DNA of 64,000 nt. Origin: Maribacter sp. GTDB lineage: Bacteria > Bacteroidota > Bacteroidia > Flavobacteriales > Flavobacteriaceae. The DNA lies in the NCBI GenBank assembly GCA_011050675.1, contig DRFI01000031.1:62001-126000 (forward strand), written 5' to 3'. Below are positions 36,126 through 44,975 of the stretch, one piece after another; position 1 is the first letter of the stretch; the number at the start of each line of letters is the position of its first letter. The notes under the pieces were generated by a model. The model was given only the letters and a program-made list of their open reading frames with translations, made no database searches and had not been told where the DNA came from. The position numbers were made by a program, and so were the translations under genes.

Positions 36126-39100
36126 TTGTTTTTTCTTTTATTTCAAACGGTTTCAATGCCAAATATGCTCTGTCAGTAGAATTTATGCCTTCAAAAACTA
36201 GTAATAGCCTTAATCCGTTTCGGGTCTTTTTTTCTTTGATCTTACACTGCTGTGCATGAGATTGTACATATTGCAATACTCTTGTAAATGTTGATGTCTG
36301 GTAAAATTCGGATTGTTGGTCGCTTATAAAGTACCCTATCATTTTACCTTGTTTCATTACAATTTTCTCTAAGCCAATACTGTTCGCTATCCATTTTATA
36401 CGAACTGAGTTTAGTAAATCCTGTGCTTCATCAGGCAATTCTCCGAAACGATCTACTAATTGTGCTTCGAATTTTTGAAGGGCTTCTTCATCTTTAACTT
36501 GGTTAAGATCGGTGTATAAGGTAAGCCTTTCTGTGATATTGTTGATGTAATCATCTGGGAAGAGCAATTCGAAGTCAGAATCTATCTGTGTTTCTTTGAC
36601 AAAAACCTTCTCATGCTTGCCTTCTACTTCTTCATAAAGATCTTTAAACTCGTTTTCTTTTAATTCGTCAATTGCTTCTGCCAATATCTTTTGATAGGTT
36701 TCAAAACCAATTTCATTAATAAACCCACTTTGTTCACCACCAAGTAAATCTCCGGCTCCACGAATTTCTAAATCTTTCATGGCAATATTAAAACCACTGC
36801 CTAATTCTGTAAACTGTTCTAAAGCTTCAATACGTTTACGGGCATCATTAGTCATTACTTCATATGGCGGAGTAATAAAATAACAGAACGCTTTCTTATT
36901 ACCACGACCTACACGACCTCGCATCTGATGTAAATCGCTCAAGCCAAAATTATTGGCGTTGTTGATGAAAATGGTATTGGCATTGGTAACATCTAAACCA
37001 CTTTCTACAATGGTGGTAGAGACTAAAACATCAAATTCACTATTCATGAATCCAAGCATTAAAGCTTCTAGTTTCTTCCCTTCCATTTGACCGTGACCCA
37101 CGGCTACTTTAGCATTGGGCACCAATCTTTGAATCATGCCTGCAACTTCCTTAATATTTTCAATACGATTATGAATAAAGAAAATTTGACCACCTCTTTC
37201 TATTTCATAACTAATAGCATCTCTAATAATCTCTTCATTAAAGCGTACAACCTGACTTTCTATTGGATATCTATTTGGCGGAGCTGTTGTAATTGTAGAA
37301 AGGTCACGAGCTGCCATTAAACTAAATTGTAAGGTACGTGGTATAGGTGTAGCCGTCAATGTAAGAACATCTACATTCTCTTTAATAGATTTTAATTTGT
37401 CCTTTACGGCCACTCCAAATTTTTGTTCTTCATCAACAATTAAAAGCCCTAGGTCTTTAAACTGAACATTCTTGTTCACCAACTGGTGCGTGCCAATAAT
37501 AATATCAACTTTACCTTCTCCTAAACGTTGAATAGTATCTTTTTTCTCCTTCGCTGTTCTAAATCGGTTAAGATAATCTACCGTTACCGGCATATCTTTT
37601 AATCGTTCGGAGAATGTACGATGATGTTGAAATGCCAAAATTGTGGTTGGGACCAATATTGCTACTTGCTTGCCATTATCGACTGCCTTAAATGCTGCAC
37701 GAATAGCAATTTCTGTTTTACCAAAGCCTACATCGCCACATATTAGGCGATCCATTGGGCGCTCACTTTCCATGTCTCTTTTGACATCTTCGGTAGCCGT
37801 ACTTTGATCAGGTGTGTCTTCGTATATAAATGAAGCTTCCAGTTCATTTTGTAAGTAACTGTCTGGGTTATATTGAAATCCTTTTTCTAGTCTTCGTTTT
37901 GCATATATTTTGATAAGGTTAAACGCGATTTTCTTAACACGCGATTTGGTCTTTTCTTTGATTTTTTTCCAAGCGCCTGAACCTAATTTGTAAATTTTAG
38001 GTGGTGTACCATCCTTACCATTGAACTTTGATATTTTGTGTAGTGAGTGTATGCTTACGTAAAGAATATCGCGCTCGCCGTACATTAATTTTATGGCTTC
38101 TTGTTTTTTGCCTTCTACATCTATTTTTTGAAGTCCGCCGAATTTACCGATACCATGATCAATATGCGTAACGTAATCACCAATTTCAAGCTTATTCAAT
38201 TCCTTTAAAGTAATAGCCTGCTTTTTAGCATAACCATTCTTTAAATGGAATTTGTGGTAACGTTCAAAAATTTGATGATCGGTGTAGCAAACTAATTTTT
38301 GGTCATCATCTACAAAACCTTGAAAAAGTGGAAATACAATTATTTGATAATGTACCTGCTCGTTGACTTCCTCAAATATGTCATGAAAACGTTTTGCTTG
38401 CTGTTCGCTAGCGCAAAATATATAATTGGTATATCCTTGATCACGGTAGCCATTTAAATTTTCGATTAATAAATCGAACTTTTTATTAAATGAAGGTTGT
38501 GGTTTTGAATGAAACTCAACAAAATCTACCGCATCTCGTTTTGCATCTTGAGTCAATAAAGTGAAGCCAGCAAGCTGTTGCTTAAATTCTGCACCACCCA
38601 TAAATAATTCTTCGGGCTCGGCATGCTTTATGTCTTTCGATAATTTTGTAAAAGCTTCTTTTGCTTTGTTAAAAAAATCATCTAATCGGTCGTAAAGTAA
38701 ATCGGTATTTTTTGCAAATACCAATGTATTATTGGCAACGTAGGTTAAAAAGCTTTGTCTTTTTTCAATCAAAAACTTATCTGCCATATTGGGCACAATC
38801 GTAATTGATTTTACTTTTTCTTTCGAAAGTTGTGTCTCAACATCAAAAGTTCTTATGCTATCAATTTCATCACCAAAAAATTCTATCCTATATGGTTCGT
38901 CATGAGAAAAGGAGTATACATCTACAATACCACCACGCACAGAAAACTCCCCAGGTTCAGTTATAAAATCTACACGTTTAAATTTATACTCAAATAGAAT
39001 TTCGTTTAAAAAATCTAATGAAAGCGTATCCCCTAATTTCATTTTAAGGGTGTTCTTGTCCAATTCTTTTCTGGTAACTACTTTCTCAAAAAGTGCGTCG

Positions 39101-39486
39101 GGGTAGGTAACTATTACTGCTGGCTTTTTTCTGGAATTTATCCTGTTTAAAACTTCTGCGCGTAATAACACATTCGCATTATCGGTCTCTTCGATCTGAT
39201 AAGGTCTTCTATAACTACCAGGATAGAACAGTACTTTGTCTTCACCAATAAGTCTTTCTAAATCATTTAAATAGTAGGCAGCTTCTTCTTTGTCATTGAA
39301 AATGGCCAAGAATGGGCGGGCCTCAGTATTAAAGATACTAGAGAGTACAAATGAAAGTGATGATCCTACAAGACCTTTTAATTGAATGTTTTTAGTTCCT
39401 GAATTTTCAGAATCGGCAATAGTATTTTGCAGTTTCCCTATTTGGGGAGACTGATTGTACCGTTGTTGGATAGAAGAATGGCTCAA
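36118..39486 (-). CDS. mfd: Transcription-repair coupling factor Mfd
   Basis: Mfd pushes stalled RNA polymerase off DNA and brings in the UvrABC repair enzymes. The 1122-residue protein has the N-terminal UvrB-like region (FSVRGGIVDVYSF), the RNA-polymerase-interaction domain (LEIGDYVTHIDHGIGKFGGL), helicase motifs (DVGFGKTEIAIRAAF; IVDEEQKFGV; HQMRGRVGRGN) and the C-terminal TRCF domain. The start is TTG 39486: the stretch upstream has no in-frame ATG nearby, and residues from here align with the usual N-terminus (SIQQRYNQSPQ). The TerB-like gene overlaps its end. It diverges from the flavoprotein gene at 39613. Confidence 0.95.
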   Translation of the reverse strand: MSHSSIQQRYNQSPQIGKLQNTIADSENSGTKNIQLKGLVGSSLSFVLSSIFNTEARPFLAIFNDKEEAAYYLNDLERLIGEDKVLFYPGSYRRPYQIEETDNANVLLRAEVLNRINSRKKPAVIVTYPDALFEKVVTRKELDKNTLKMKLGDTLSLDFLNEILFEYKFKRVDFITEPGEFSVRGGIVDVYSFSHDEPYRIEFFGDEIDSIRTFDVETQLSKEKVKSITIVPNMADKFLIEKRQSFLTYVANNTLVFAKNTDLLYDRLDDFFNKAKEAFTKLSKDIKHAEPEELFMGGAEFKQQLAGFTLLTQDAKRDAVDFVEFHSKPQPSFNKKFDLLIENLNGYRDQGYTNYIFCASEQQAKRFHDIFEEVNEQVHYQIIVFPLFQGFVDDDQKLVCYTDHQIFERYHKFHLKNGYAKKQAITLKELNKLEIGDYVTHIDHGIGKFGGLQKIDVEGKKQEAIKLMYGERDILYVSIHSLHKISKFNGKDGTPPKIYKLGSGAWKKIKEKTKSRVKKIAFNLIKIYAKRRLEKGFQYNPDSYLQNELEASFIYEDTPDQSTATEDVKRDMESERPMDRLICGDVGFGKTEIAIRAAFKAVDNGKQVAILVPTTILAFQHHRTFSERLKDMPVTVDYLNRFRTAKEKKDTIQRLGEGKVDIIIGTHQLVNKNVQFKDLGLLIVDEEQKFGVAVKDKLKSIKENVDVLTLTATPIPRTLQFSLMAARDLSTITTAPPNRYPIESQVVRFNEEIIRDAISYEIERGGQIFFIHNRIENIKEVAGMIQRLVPNAKVAVGHGQMEGKKLEALMLGFMNSEFDVLVSTTIVESGLDVTNANTIFINNANNFGLSDLHQMRGRVGRGNKKAFCYFITPPYEVMTNDARKRIEALEQFTELGSGFNIAMKDLEIRGAGDLLGGEQSGFINEIGFETYQKILAEAIDELKENEFKDLYEEVEGKHEKVFVKETQIDSDFELLFPDDYINNITERLTLYTDLNQVKDEEALQKFEAQLVDRFGELPDEAQDLLNSVRIKWIANSIGLEKIVMKQGKMIGYFISDQQSEFYQTSTFTRVLQYVQSHAQQCKIKEKKTRNGLRLLLVFEGINSTDRAYLALKPFEIKEKTNA

Positions 39487-39612
39487 CAGTTTAAAATTTG
39501 TGCAAATATAAGCATACCTAAGAAATGGATACGATTCATTATTATCGAATATGGGTTACATATTGCCCTTAAAAAGTTGCATTTTGGTATTCAGCAAAAA
39601 AAAGATCGTATT

Positions 39613-40962
39613 ATGGATGAGAATGAATTTGATGTTTTTGTAATAGGAAGCGGTATTGCAGGGCAAACTGTTGCCAAAGCTTGTATAGAAGAGGGGATGA
39701 AGGTTGCCATTGCCGATAACCGAGAATTTGGCGGTACTTGTGCAAATAGAGGTTGCGACCCTAAAAAGATATTACTTGGTGCCTTAGAGGCTTATGAGTT
39801 AAGTGAAAATTTAAAAGGAAAGGGAATAGATAAGGTTGCAAAAGTAAATTGGAAGCAATTACAAAAATTCAAAAAAAAGTTTACTGCTAAGATACCGGTA
39901 TCTACTGAGCAAAATTTAAAGGAGAAAGGAATAAAATTGTATCACCAATCTCCTGAATTTTTAGATGAGAATACGCTTTTGGTAGAGGGAAAAAAAATTG
40001 TTGCCAAGAAAATAATAATTGCCACAGGGCAAGTGCCACGAAAATTGGAAATTTCCGGAGCCAAACATTTTAAGAATAGTGATGATTTTCTAAATCTTAA
40101 AAAATTACCGAAACAAATCGTATTTGTAGGTGGTGGTTATATTGGGATGGAATTTGCTCATATGGCTGCACGGGCGGGAGCGAAAGTCACTGTTTTAGAT
40201 ACAGGAAAACGACCTTTGCATGCTTTTGATGCTGATTTAGTAAGTGAACTAAAAAAGTATTCAGAATCTCTAGGGATAAATTTCATTTTTGAAGCAAACC
40301 CGACTAAGCTCGAAAAGAAAAGAAAGAATTATACTTTAACATATGAAATAAATGGAGAGGAAACCCTTATTGAGGCAAGAGTAATCTTTAACACAGCAGG
40401 TCGTGTTCCTGCGTTAGAAGGTTTAAACTTAGAAAAAGGAAATGTTGATTTTGATGAGAGTGGTGTAACTACAAATAATTATCTGCAAAGTACTAGCAAT
40501 ACAAATGTTTATGCATGTGGTGATGTATCTGATAAGAATTTGCCGTTGACTCCACTTTCTGGGAGACAGGGCTATGTTGTAGCGGAAAATATTATTAACG
40601 GAAACAAGAAAGTTTTAGAAGTACCTGTGATTCCATCGGTGGTATTTACATTACCTAACTTGGCTACTGTTGGTTACTCTGAAGATGAAGCCCGTAATAG
40701 ATATAAAAATATACGGGTAAATTATCAAGTAGCTACAGATTGGTTTAATGCTAAACGTATAAATGCTCCCCTATATGCTTATAAAGTTATAATAAATGAT
40801 AGGACAGGGGAGGTTGTTGGGGCTCATATTCTTGGTCCGGATGCAGGAGAAACTATTAATATCTTTGCTATGATCATCAATAATAAAATGACAGATAGAG
40901 ATATTAAGTCCACCATATTTTCATACCCGTCTTGGGTAAATGATGTAAAAAGTATGGTTTAA
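39613..40962 (+). CDS. FAD/NAD(P)-dependent disulfide-oxidoreductase-like protein
   Basis: This 449-residue protein resembles glutathione and mercuric reductases. The FAD loop is VIGSGIAGQTVA at 10-21, the redox pair C43/C48 is in GGTCANRGCDPKK, the NAD(P) loop is VGGGYIGMEF, and the second FAD block is VYACGDVSD. The C-terminus has YPSWVND where family enzymes have the His-x4-Glu-Glu active site, so the usual proton-relay His seems missing. I start at ATG 39613; the longer frame to 39427 enters mfd on the other strand. The substrate is unknown. It converges with the TspO-like gene, overlapping it by four bases. Confidence 0.85.
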   Translation: MDENEFDVFVIGSGIAGQTVAKACIEEGMKVAIADNREFGGTCANRGCDPKKILLGALEAYELSENLKGKGIDKVAKVNWKQLQKFKKKFTAKIPVSTEQNLKEKGIKLYHQSPEFLDENTLLVEGKKIVAKKIIIATGQVPRKLEISGAKHFKNSDDFLNLKKLPKQIVFVGGGYIGMEFAHMAARAGAKVTVLDTGKRPLHAFDADLVSELKKYSESLGINFIFEANPTKLEKKRKNYTLTYEINGEETLIEARVIFNTAGRVPALEGLNLEKGNVDFDESGVTTNNYLQSTSNTNVYACGDVSDKNLPLTPLSGRQGYVVAENIINGNKKVLEVPVIPSVVFTLPNLATVGYSEDEARNRYKNIRVNYQVATDWFNAKRINAPLYAYKVIINDRTGEVVGAHILGPDAGETINIFAMIINNKMTDRDIKSTIFSYPSWVNDVKSMV

Positions 40963-41762
40963 GGTTTTTCACGCAATCGTTCTTGCAATTTTTTTGCAGG
41001 ACTGGTTTCTCGGTTTTTGAATGCATGAAAGGCAATGGTAATAAAAAGAATTACGGTTCCTGTCATTGCTGCGTATGCGATGTAAATATTTGATTCATTA
41101 TGTCGTACATAAATAGCGAATAATGCCCAAATACCAACAAGGGCAAATTCACGCATATTTCTTTTCCAAATCATTAATAGGTTAATTACTGTGGCGGCTA
41201 TGATCATATTAATTGTCCAAGCTTGTTCAGATAATACGCCTCCGTTCCAATCTAACTTGCTTAAAAACGCAGAGATATTGGCAATGGTTGCTACTGAAAT
41301 CCATCCGCTATAAAAACAAATAGGCCACCAAACAAAGGCTATAACCGTAATGGGAGCATCCCATCGCTCCATATTTGTGTTCAGTATAATTTTTATTAGA
41401 GAGAGAAGAATCCCAAACATAATCACTACCGATAAACCGGTGTAGTTATACATAAAGGCTAAGACCCAACAGCAGTTTAAAATATTTGCTAAAAAGAACC
41501 AGTACCCCGTTTGTTCAATAAAATCGCTTGATTTCTGACTAAAAAAAGCTCTTCGAACTTGAAAAATACCATAAGCTAACAAGCCTAAAAAAATAACACC
41601 CCATATAGCAAAAGCATAACCTGCTGGTGTAAATAGATTTTCATATTTGGCACTCATTTCACCTATTGTAGTATCATTAAGTGAAAATGCCTGAGAAATA
41701 TAATTTACGGCAATAACCAAAATAACGGATGCTAAATTGAGAACGGATAGTTTCTTTTTCAT
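40959..41762 (-). CDS. Tryptophan-rich TspO/MBR-like membrane protein
   Basis: The 267-residue protein is almost entirely hydrophobic, with seven or eight likely membrane segments and many Trp residues (AIWGVIFLGLLAYG, FVWWPICFYSGW, NMIIAATVINLLMIWKRN). It is longer than the classic ~160-residue TspO and matches the extended tryptophan-rich sensory protein annotation seen in Bacteroidota. The loop QAFSLNDTTIGEMSAKYENL near the start, then TPAGYAFAIWG, fits the family. Ligand and role are unknown. It ends overlapping the flavoprotein gene. Confidence 0.8.
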   Translation of the reverse strand: MKKKLSVLNLASVILVIAVNYISQAFSLNDTTIGEMSAKYENLFTPAGYAFAIWGVIFLGLLAYGIFQVRRAFFSQKSSDFIEQTGYWFFLANILNCCWVLAFMYNYTGLSVVIMFGILLSLIKIILNTNMERWDAPITVIAFVWWPICFYSGWISVATIANISAFLSKLDWNGGVLSEQAWTINMIIAATVINLLMIWKRNMREFALVGIWALFAIYVRHNESNIYIAYAAMTGTVILFITIAFHAFKNRETSPAKKLQERLREKP

Positions 41763-41820
41763 AATGATAAAATTATTATGATTATCTCATAAAGTTATGC
41801 TCTTTAGCACATTAAACGAA

Positions 41821-42492
41821 CTATTTTCGGTAAGAACGTTTCTTTTTCACCTCTTTTATAGGAACGGGCAGTACTGCATCACCTAGAAGAGCGAAAATTT
41901 CGCAACCTTCACTAGGTTCTAGGGTATAAGTGCCAGTGAATTCTCCAAATGCAGGTAAAATCATTTGATGGTCGGTTTTATAAAAACAAGGTAGTCTTAC
42001 GGATTGCCTACCCAATCCACTTAAGCGAATTGCAGGATGTATGTGTCCAGAGAAATTAAACATTTCGTCGCGTACTTCTGGATGGTGAGTCAATAGAAAT
42101 GAATCTTTAATTAACTCAGGAATTACTTTTATATATAACTCTTCATATTTCAGTGGAGAAATAATATCGTGATTTCCACTTACCAATAGTATCTCTTGAG
42201 ATGTGTTTTTCACCCATTCTTCAAAAAGTAACCATTCGGTATTTAAGGACGAATGGAATAGGTCTCCTAAAAATATAATTGATTCAGGATTAAAATGTTC
42301 AACCACCGAGGTTAAGGCATCAAAATTCTGCTGTACCGCCTGTTGCGGTACAGCGGCACCATATTTTCTAAAATGAGAAACCTTGCCTAAATGCACATCA
42401 CTAATTAAAAGTATAGAATGCTCTGCCCAAAATAATGCACCAGAGAAGTGCATTTCAAAAGTTTGGTTATGAAGAGAAATTTTGTGGGTCAT
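41821..42492 (-). CDS. pdeM: Ligase-associated DNA repair endonuclease PdeM
   Basis: This 223-residue metallophosphoesterase is the last gene of the ligase-associated repair operon. The metal site is complete: Asp-32 and His-34 (SDVHLGK), Asp-77 (GDLFHS), Asn-107/His-108 (GNHD), His-136/137 (LTHHPEV) and His-150/152 (GHIHP). Related calcineurin-like proteins cut single-stranded or branched DNA. ATG 42492 is preferred over the TTG just upstream. It starts 14 bases after the helicase stop. A perfect 9-base inverted repeat lies inside the gene. Confidence 0.88.
   Translation of the reverse strand: MTHKISLHNQTFEMHFSGALFWAEHSILLISDVHLGKVSHFRKYGAAVPQQAVQQNFDALTSVVEHFNPESIIFLGDLFHSSLNTEWLLFEEWVKNTSQEILLVSGNHDIISPLKYEELYIKVIPELIKDSFLLTHHPEVRDEMFNFSGHIHPAIRLSGLGRQSVRLPCFYKTDHQMILPAFGEFTGTYTLEPSEGCEIFALLGDAVLPVPIKEVKKKRSYRK
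42331..42353. repeat. Perfect short hairpin inside pdeM
   Basis: CTGTACCGC (42331-42339), a five-base loop CTGTT and GCGGTACAG (42345-42353) form a perfect GC-rich stem within the pdeM reading frame, on the segment encoding AVPQQAVQQN. In an AT-rich gene such a stem is conspicuous. It has no T-run, so it is not an intrinsic terminator. It may just be a coding accident, or it may affect translation or stability of the operon mRNA. Confidence 0.5.
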
Positions 42493-42506
42493 CAATGCAA
42501 AATTAC

Positions 42507-44975
42507 CTATTTCTTCATCAATAGAGCTGCCATTTTTTTAATACGATCAGCTAGTTTTTCACTAGATAATTTTTCTCGACTCATGCGGTCTGTTATCAAT
42601 GGAAAAGAGAATGGTGTTGGTTTCGTACACTCTTTCCAAACTATATCTTGTGTGCCAATTCGCTCTAAAGAAAGTCTTAAACGACCTTCTTCTAATTGAT
42701 GCTCAAAAGTTTCGGTAAATGCTTGTTGAAACAATAAATTATCTGGTTCGTAATCTCTAAAAACATCAAAAAGTAATTGAGAACTGCTTTGTAGGTGTTT
42801 CATTTTAATCCCTTTTTTAGGATACCCAGTAAACACCATACCGCTAATAATAGCAACGTCTCTAAATCTACGTCGTGCCATTTCTGTTGCATTTAAACTC
42901 TTTTGCAAATCATCTAACATAAAATCTGTAGTGAATAAATCATTATCCAACACTTGCTGAATATCTATAGGCTGATCAGATAGTAGTTCAAAGCCATAAT
43001 CATTGAATGCCAAGGAAAATGTAATAGGCGAAAGCAAGCTAATACGATAACCTAATAAACTGCCCATGGCTTCATGTACAAACCGACCTTCAAAAGGGTA
43101 AAAAAGATGATGGTAACCATCTCTAGTCTTAAATGTTTCAATTAAAAACTCGGATGGTTTTGGAACTATACTATCTCTACGCTGACGTTTAAAAAGTGGA
43201 GCCAATGCTTGTATTTCTGCTGACTGATTTTTTAATGGCTCGCCCGAGCTGTAAAGTTCATTTCTAAGTAGTTCCGACATTTGTGCAGATAGGGTTAATC
43301 GGCTTCCCATCCAACTAGAAATTTTATTGGTTTTCTTATTAGAATTTCGCACCTGTACGGTCATTTCTTTAATACGAATGAACTCTAAATTTCTGCCTGC
43401 AAAAGTGAACACATCACCTCTATTCAATTTTGAAATAAAGAACTCTTCAATTGAACCTATATATCCGCCTTTTTGATATTTTACGGCTAAATTGACATCA
43501 CCAACTATGGTGCCTATTTGAAATCGATGCCGCATGGCTACCCCGCGATTATTCACTTTGAATTTACCATCTTCTTCAATTTCTACTTTTTTATATTCAT
43601 CATAACTCTGTAAGCTTTGACTACCCATGACCAAAAAATTCAATAGCCATTGCCATTTATCTTCGGTAAGAGCCTGATAGCAAAAAGTCTGTTTTACTTC
43701 TTCGTAAATTTCTTTAGGATAGAATCCGTCTGAAATCGCCAATGTGGTTAAATACTGTAAAAGCACATCGTAACTGTTGAGGTAGGGCATACGGTCTTCA
43801 ACAGTATTCAACTTTACCGCTTTTTGTAATGCCGAAGCCTCTATAAGTTCTATAGCGTGAGTGGGTAGAAAATAAATTACACTTTCTTTACCAGGTCTAT
43901 GCCCACTACGCCCTGCGCGTTGAAGAAAACGGGCAACACCTTTTGGTCCGCCTATTTGAACTACCGTTTCAACTGGGGCGAAATCTACTCCTAAATCTAA
44001 ACTTGAGGTGCAAACTACCGCTTTTAACTCTTCATTTCTAATAGCATTTTCAACCCAAACTCTTGTCTCTTTATTTATACTGCCATGGTGCATTGCCATC
44101 TCACCCGCATATTCTGGGTGTTTTTCAAGAATTTTCTGAAACCATATTTCGCATTGACTACGAGTGTTCGCGAATAGTAATGTTGTTTTACTATTATTAA
44201 TGATTGGGATAACTTCTTCTAAAAGATGCAACCCTAAATGACCACGCCATGGAAAAGTCTCCATCTTTTTCGGAATAATACTTTTTACGGTAATCTTCTT
44301 TTTAATATTAGCTTTTATGAGAACGGAGTTTTTTAAAGCTTCAGACTCAATTCCCAATAAGACATCTCGAGCCTGTTCTAAATTACCTATGGTTGCAGAT
44401 ATACCCCAAATTCTTAATTGTGGGGATACGTTTTTAAGACGCGATAACGCTAGTTCCATTTGAACCCCTCGTTTTGTGCCTAATATCTCATGCCATTCAT
44501 CAACAATTATAGCAGAGCAATCTTTAAAAACTTTATCATACCCCTTTGTAGCCAATAGTAATTGGAGGCTTTCTGGAGTGGTAATCAGTAAATCTGGCAT
44601 TTGCTTCTTCTGCAGAGCCCTTTCTTTTGTTGATGTATCTCCAGAGCGAATACCCACAGTCATTTGTATACCTAAATCTGAGGTGATGCGTTCTGCCGAT
44701 TGTTTTATTTCTTGGGACAAAGCACGAAGCGGAGTAATCCAAATAGCCTTTAATCCCTTTTTGTGTTTAGTTTTATAGTTAGGGTTTTGCTTAATGTAGT
44801 TTAAAACTACAGGGAACCAAAGTGCATAGGTTTTGCCGCTACCGGTTGGGGCATTCAGGAGTCCGTTTTTACCCTGTAGAAAAGCTTTCCAAGTATCTTT
44901 TTGGAATTTAAATGGTTTCCAATTTTGTTCTTGAAACCAATTTTCGGCTATTGTGTAGAGTTCTACTCTATTCAT
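42507..44975 (-). CDS. Ligase-associated DEXH-box helicase (Lhr-like)
   Basis: The 822-residue protein is a superfamily 2 helicase of the Lhr type. Walker A is NAPTGSGKTYALW with Lys-48, the DEXH box is IIVDEWHE near 158, motif IVa/V is VCTSSLDLGVDF, and motif VI is RFLQRAGRSGHRPG. Beyond the core is the Lhr winged-helix and beta-barrel region. In the ligase-associated repair operon it probably unwinds damaged DNA ahead of the ligase and nuclease. It starts one base within the ligase stop (TAATG) and is followed by pdeM. Confidence 0.93.
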   Translation of the reverse strand: MNRVELYTIAENWFQEQNWKPFKFQKDTWKAFLQGKNGLLNAPTGSGKTYALWFPVVLNYIKQNPNYKTKHKKGLKAIWITPLRALSQEIKQSAERITSDLGIQMTVGIRSGDTSTKERALQKKQMPDLLITTPESLQLLLATKGYDKVFKDCSAIIVDEWHEILGTKRGVQMELALSRLKNVSPQLRIWGISATIGNLEQARDVLLGIESEALKNSVLIKANIKKKITVKSIIPKKMETFPWRGHLGLHLLEEVIPIINNSKTTLLFANTRSQCEIWFQKILEKHPEYAGEMAMHHGSINKETRVWVENAIRNEELKAVVCTSSLDLGVDFAPVETVVQIGGPKGVARFLQRAGRSGHRPGKESVIYFLPTHAIELIEASALQKAVKLNTVEDRMPYLNSYDVLLQYLTTLAISDGFYPKEIYEEVKQTFCYQALTEDKWQWLLNFLVMGSQSLQSYDEYKKVEIEEDGKFKVNNRGVAMRHRFQIGTIVGDVNLAVKYQKGGYIGSIEEFFISKLNRGDVFTFAGRNLEFIRIKEMTVQVRNSNKKTNKISSWMGSRLTLSAQMSELLRNELYSSGEPLKNQSAEIQALAPLFKRQRRDSIVPKPSEFLIETFKTRDGYHHLFYPFEGRFVHEAMGSLLGYRISLLSPITFSLAFNDYGFELLSDQPIDIQQVLDNDLFTTDFMLDDLQKSLNATEMARRRFRDVAIISGMVFTGYPKKGIKMKHLQSSSQLLFDVFRDYEPDNLLFQQAFTETFEHQLEEGRLRLSLERIGTQDIVWKECTKPTPFSFPLITDRMSREKLSSEKLADRIKKMAALLMKK

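Noticed and set aside
39427..39612. N-terminal extension of the flavoprotein gene
   Set aside because: The extension overlaps the start of mfd on the other strand, and the Rossmann motif begins right after ATG 39613.
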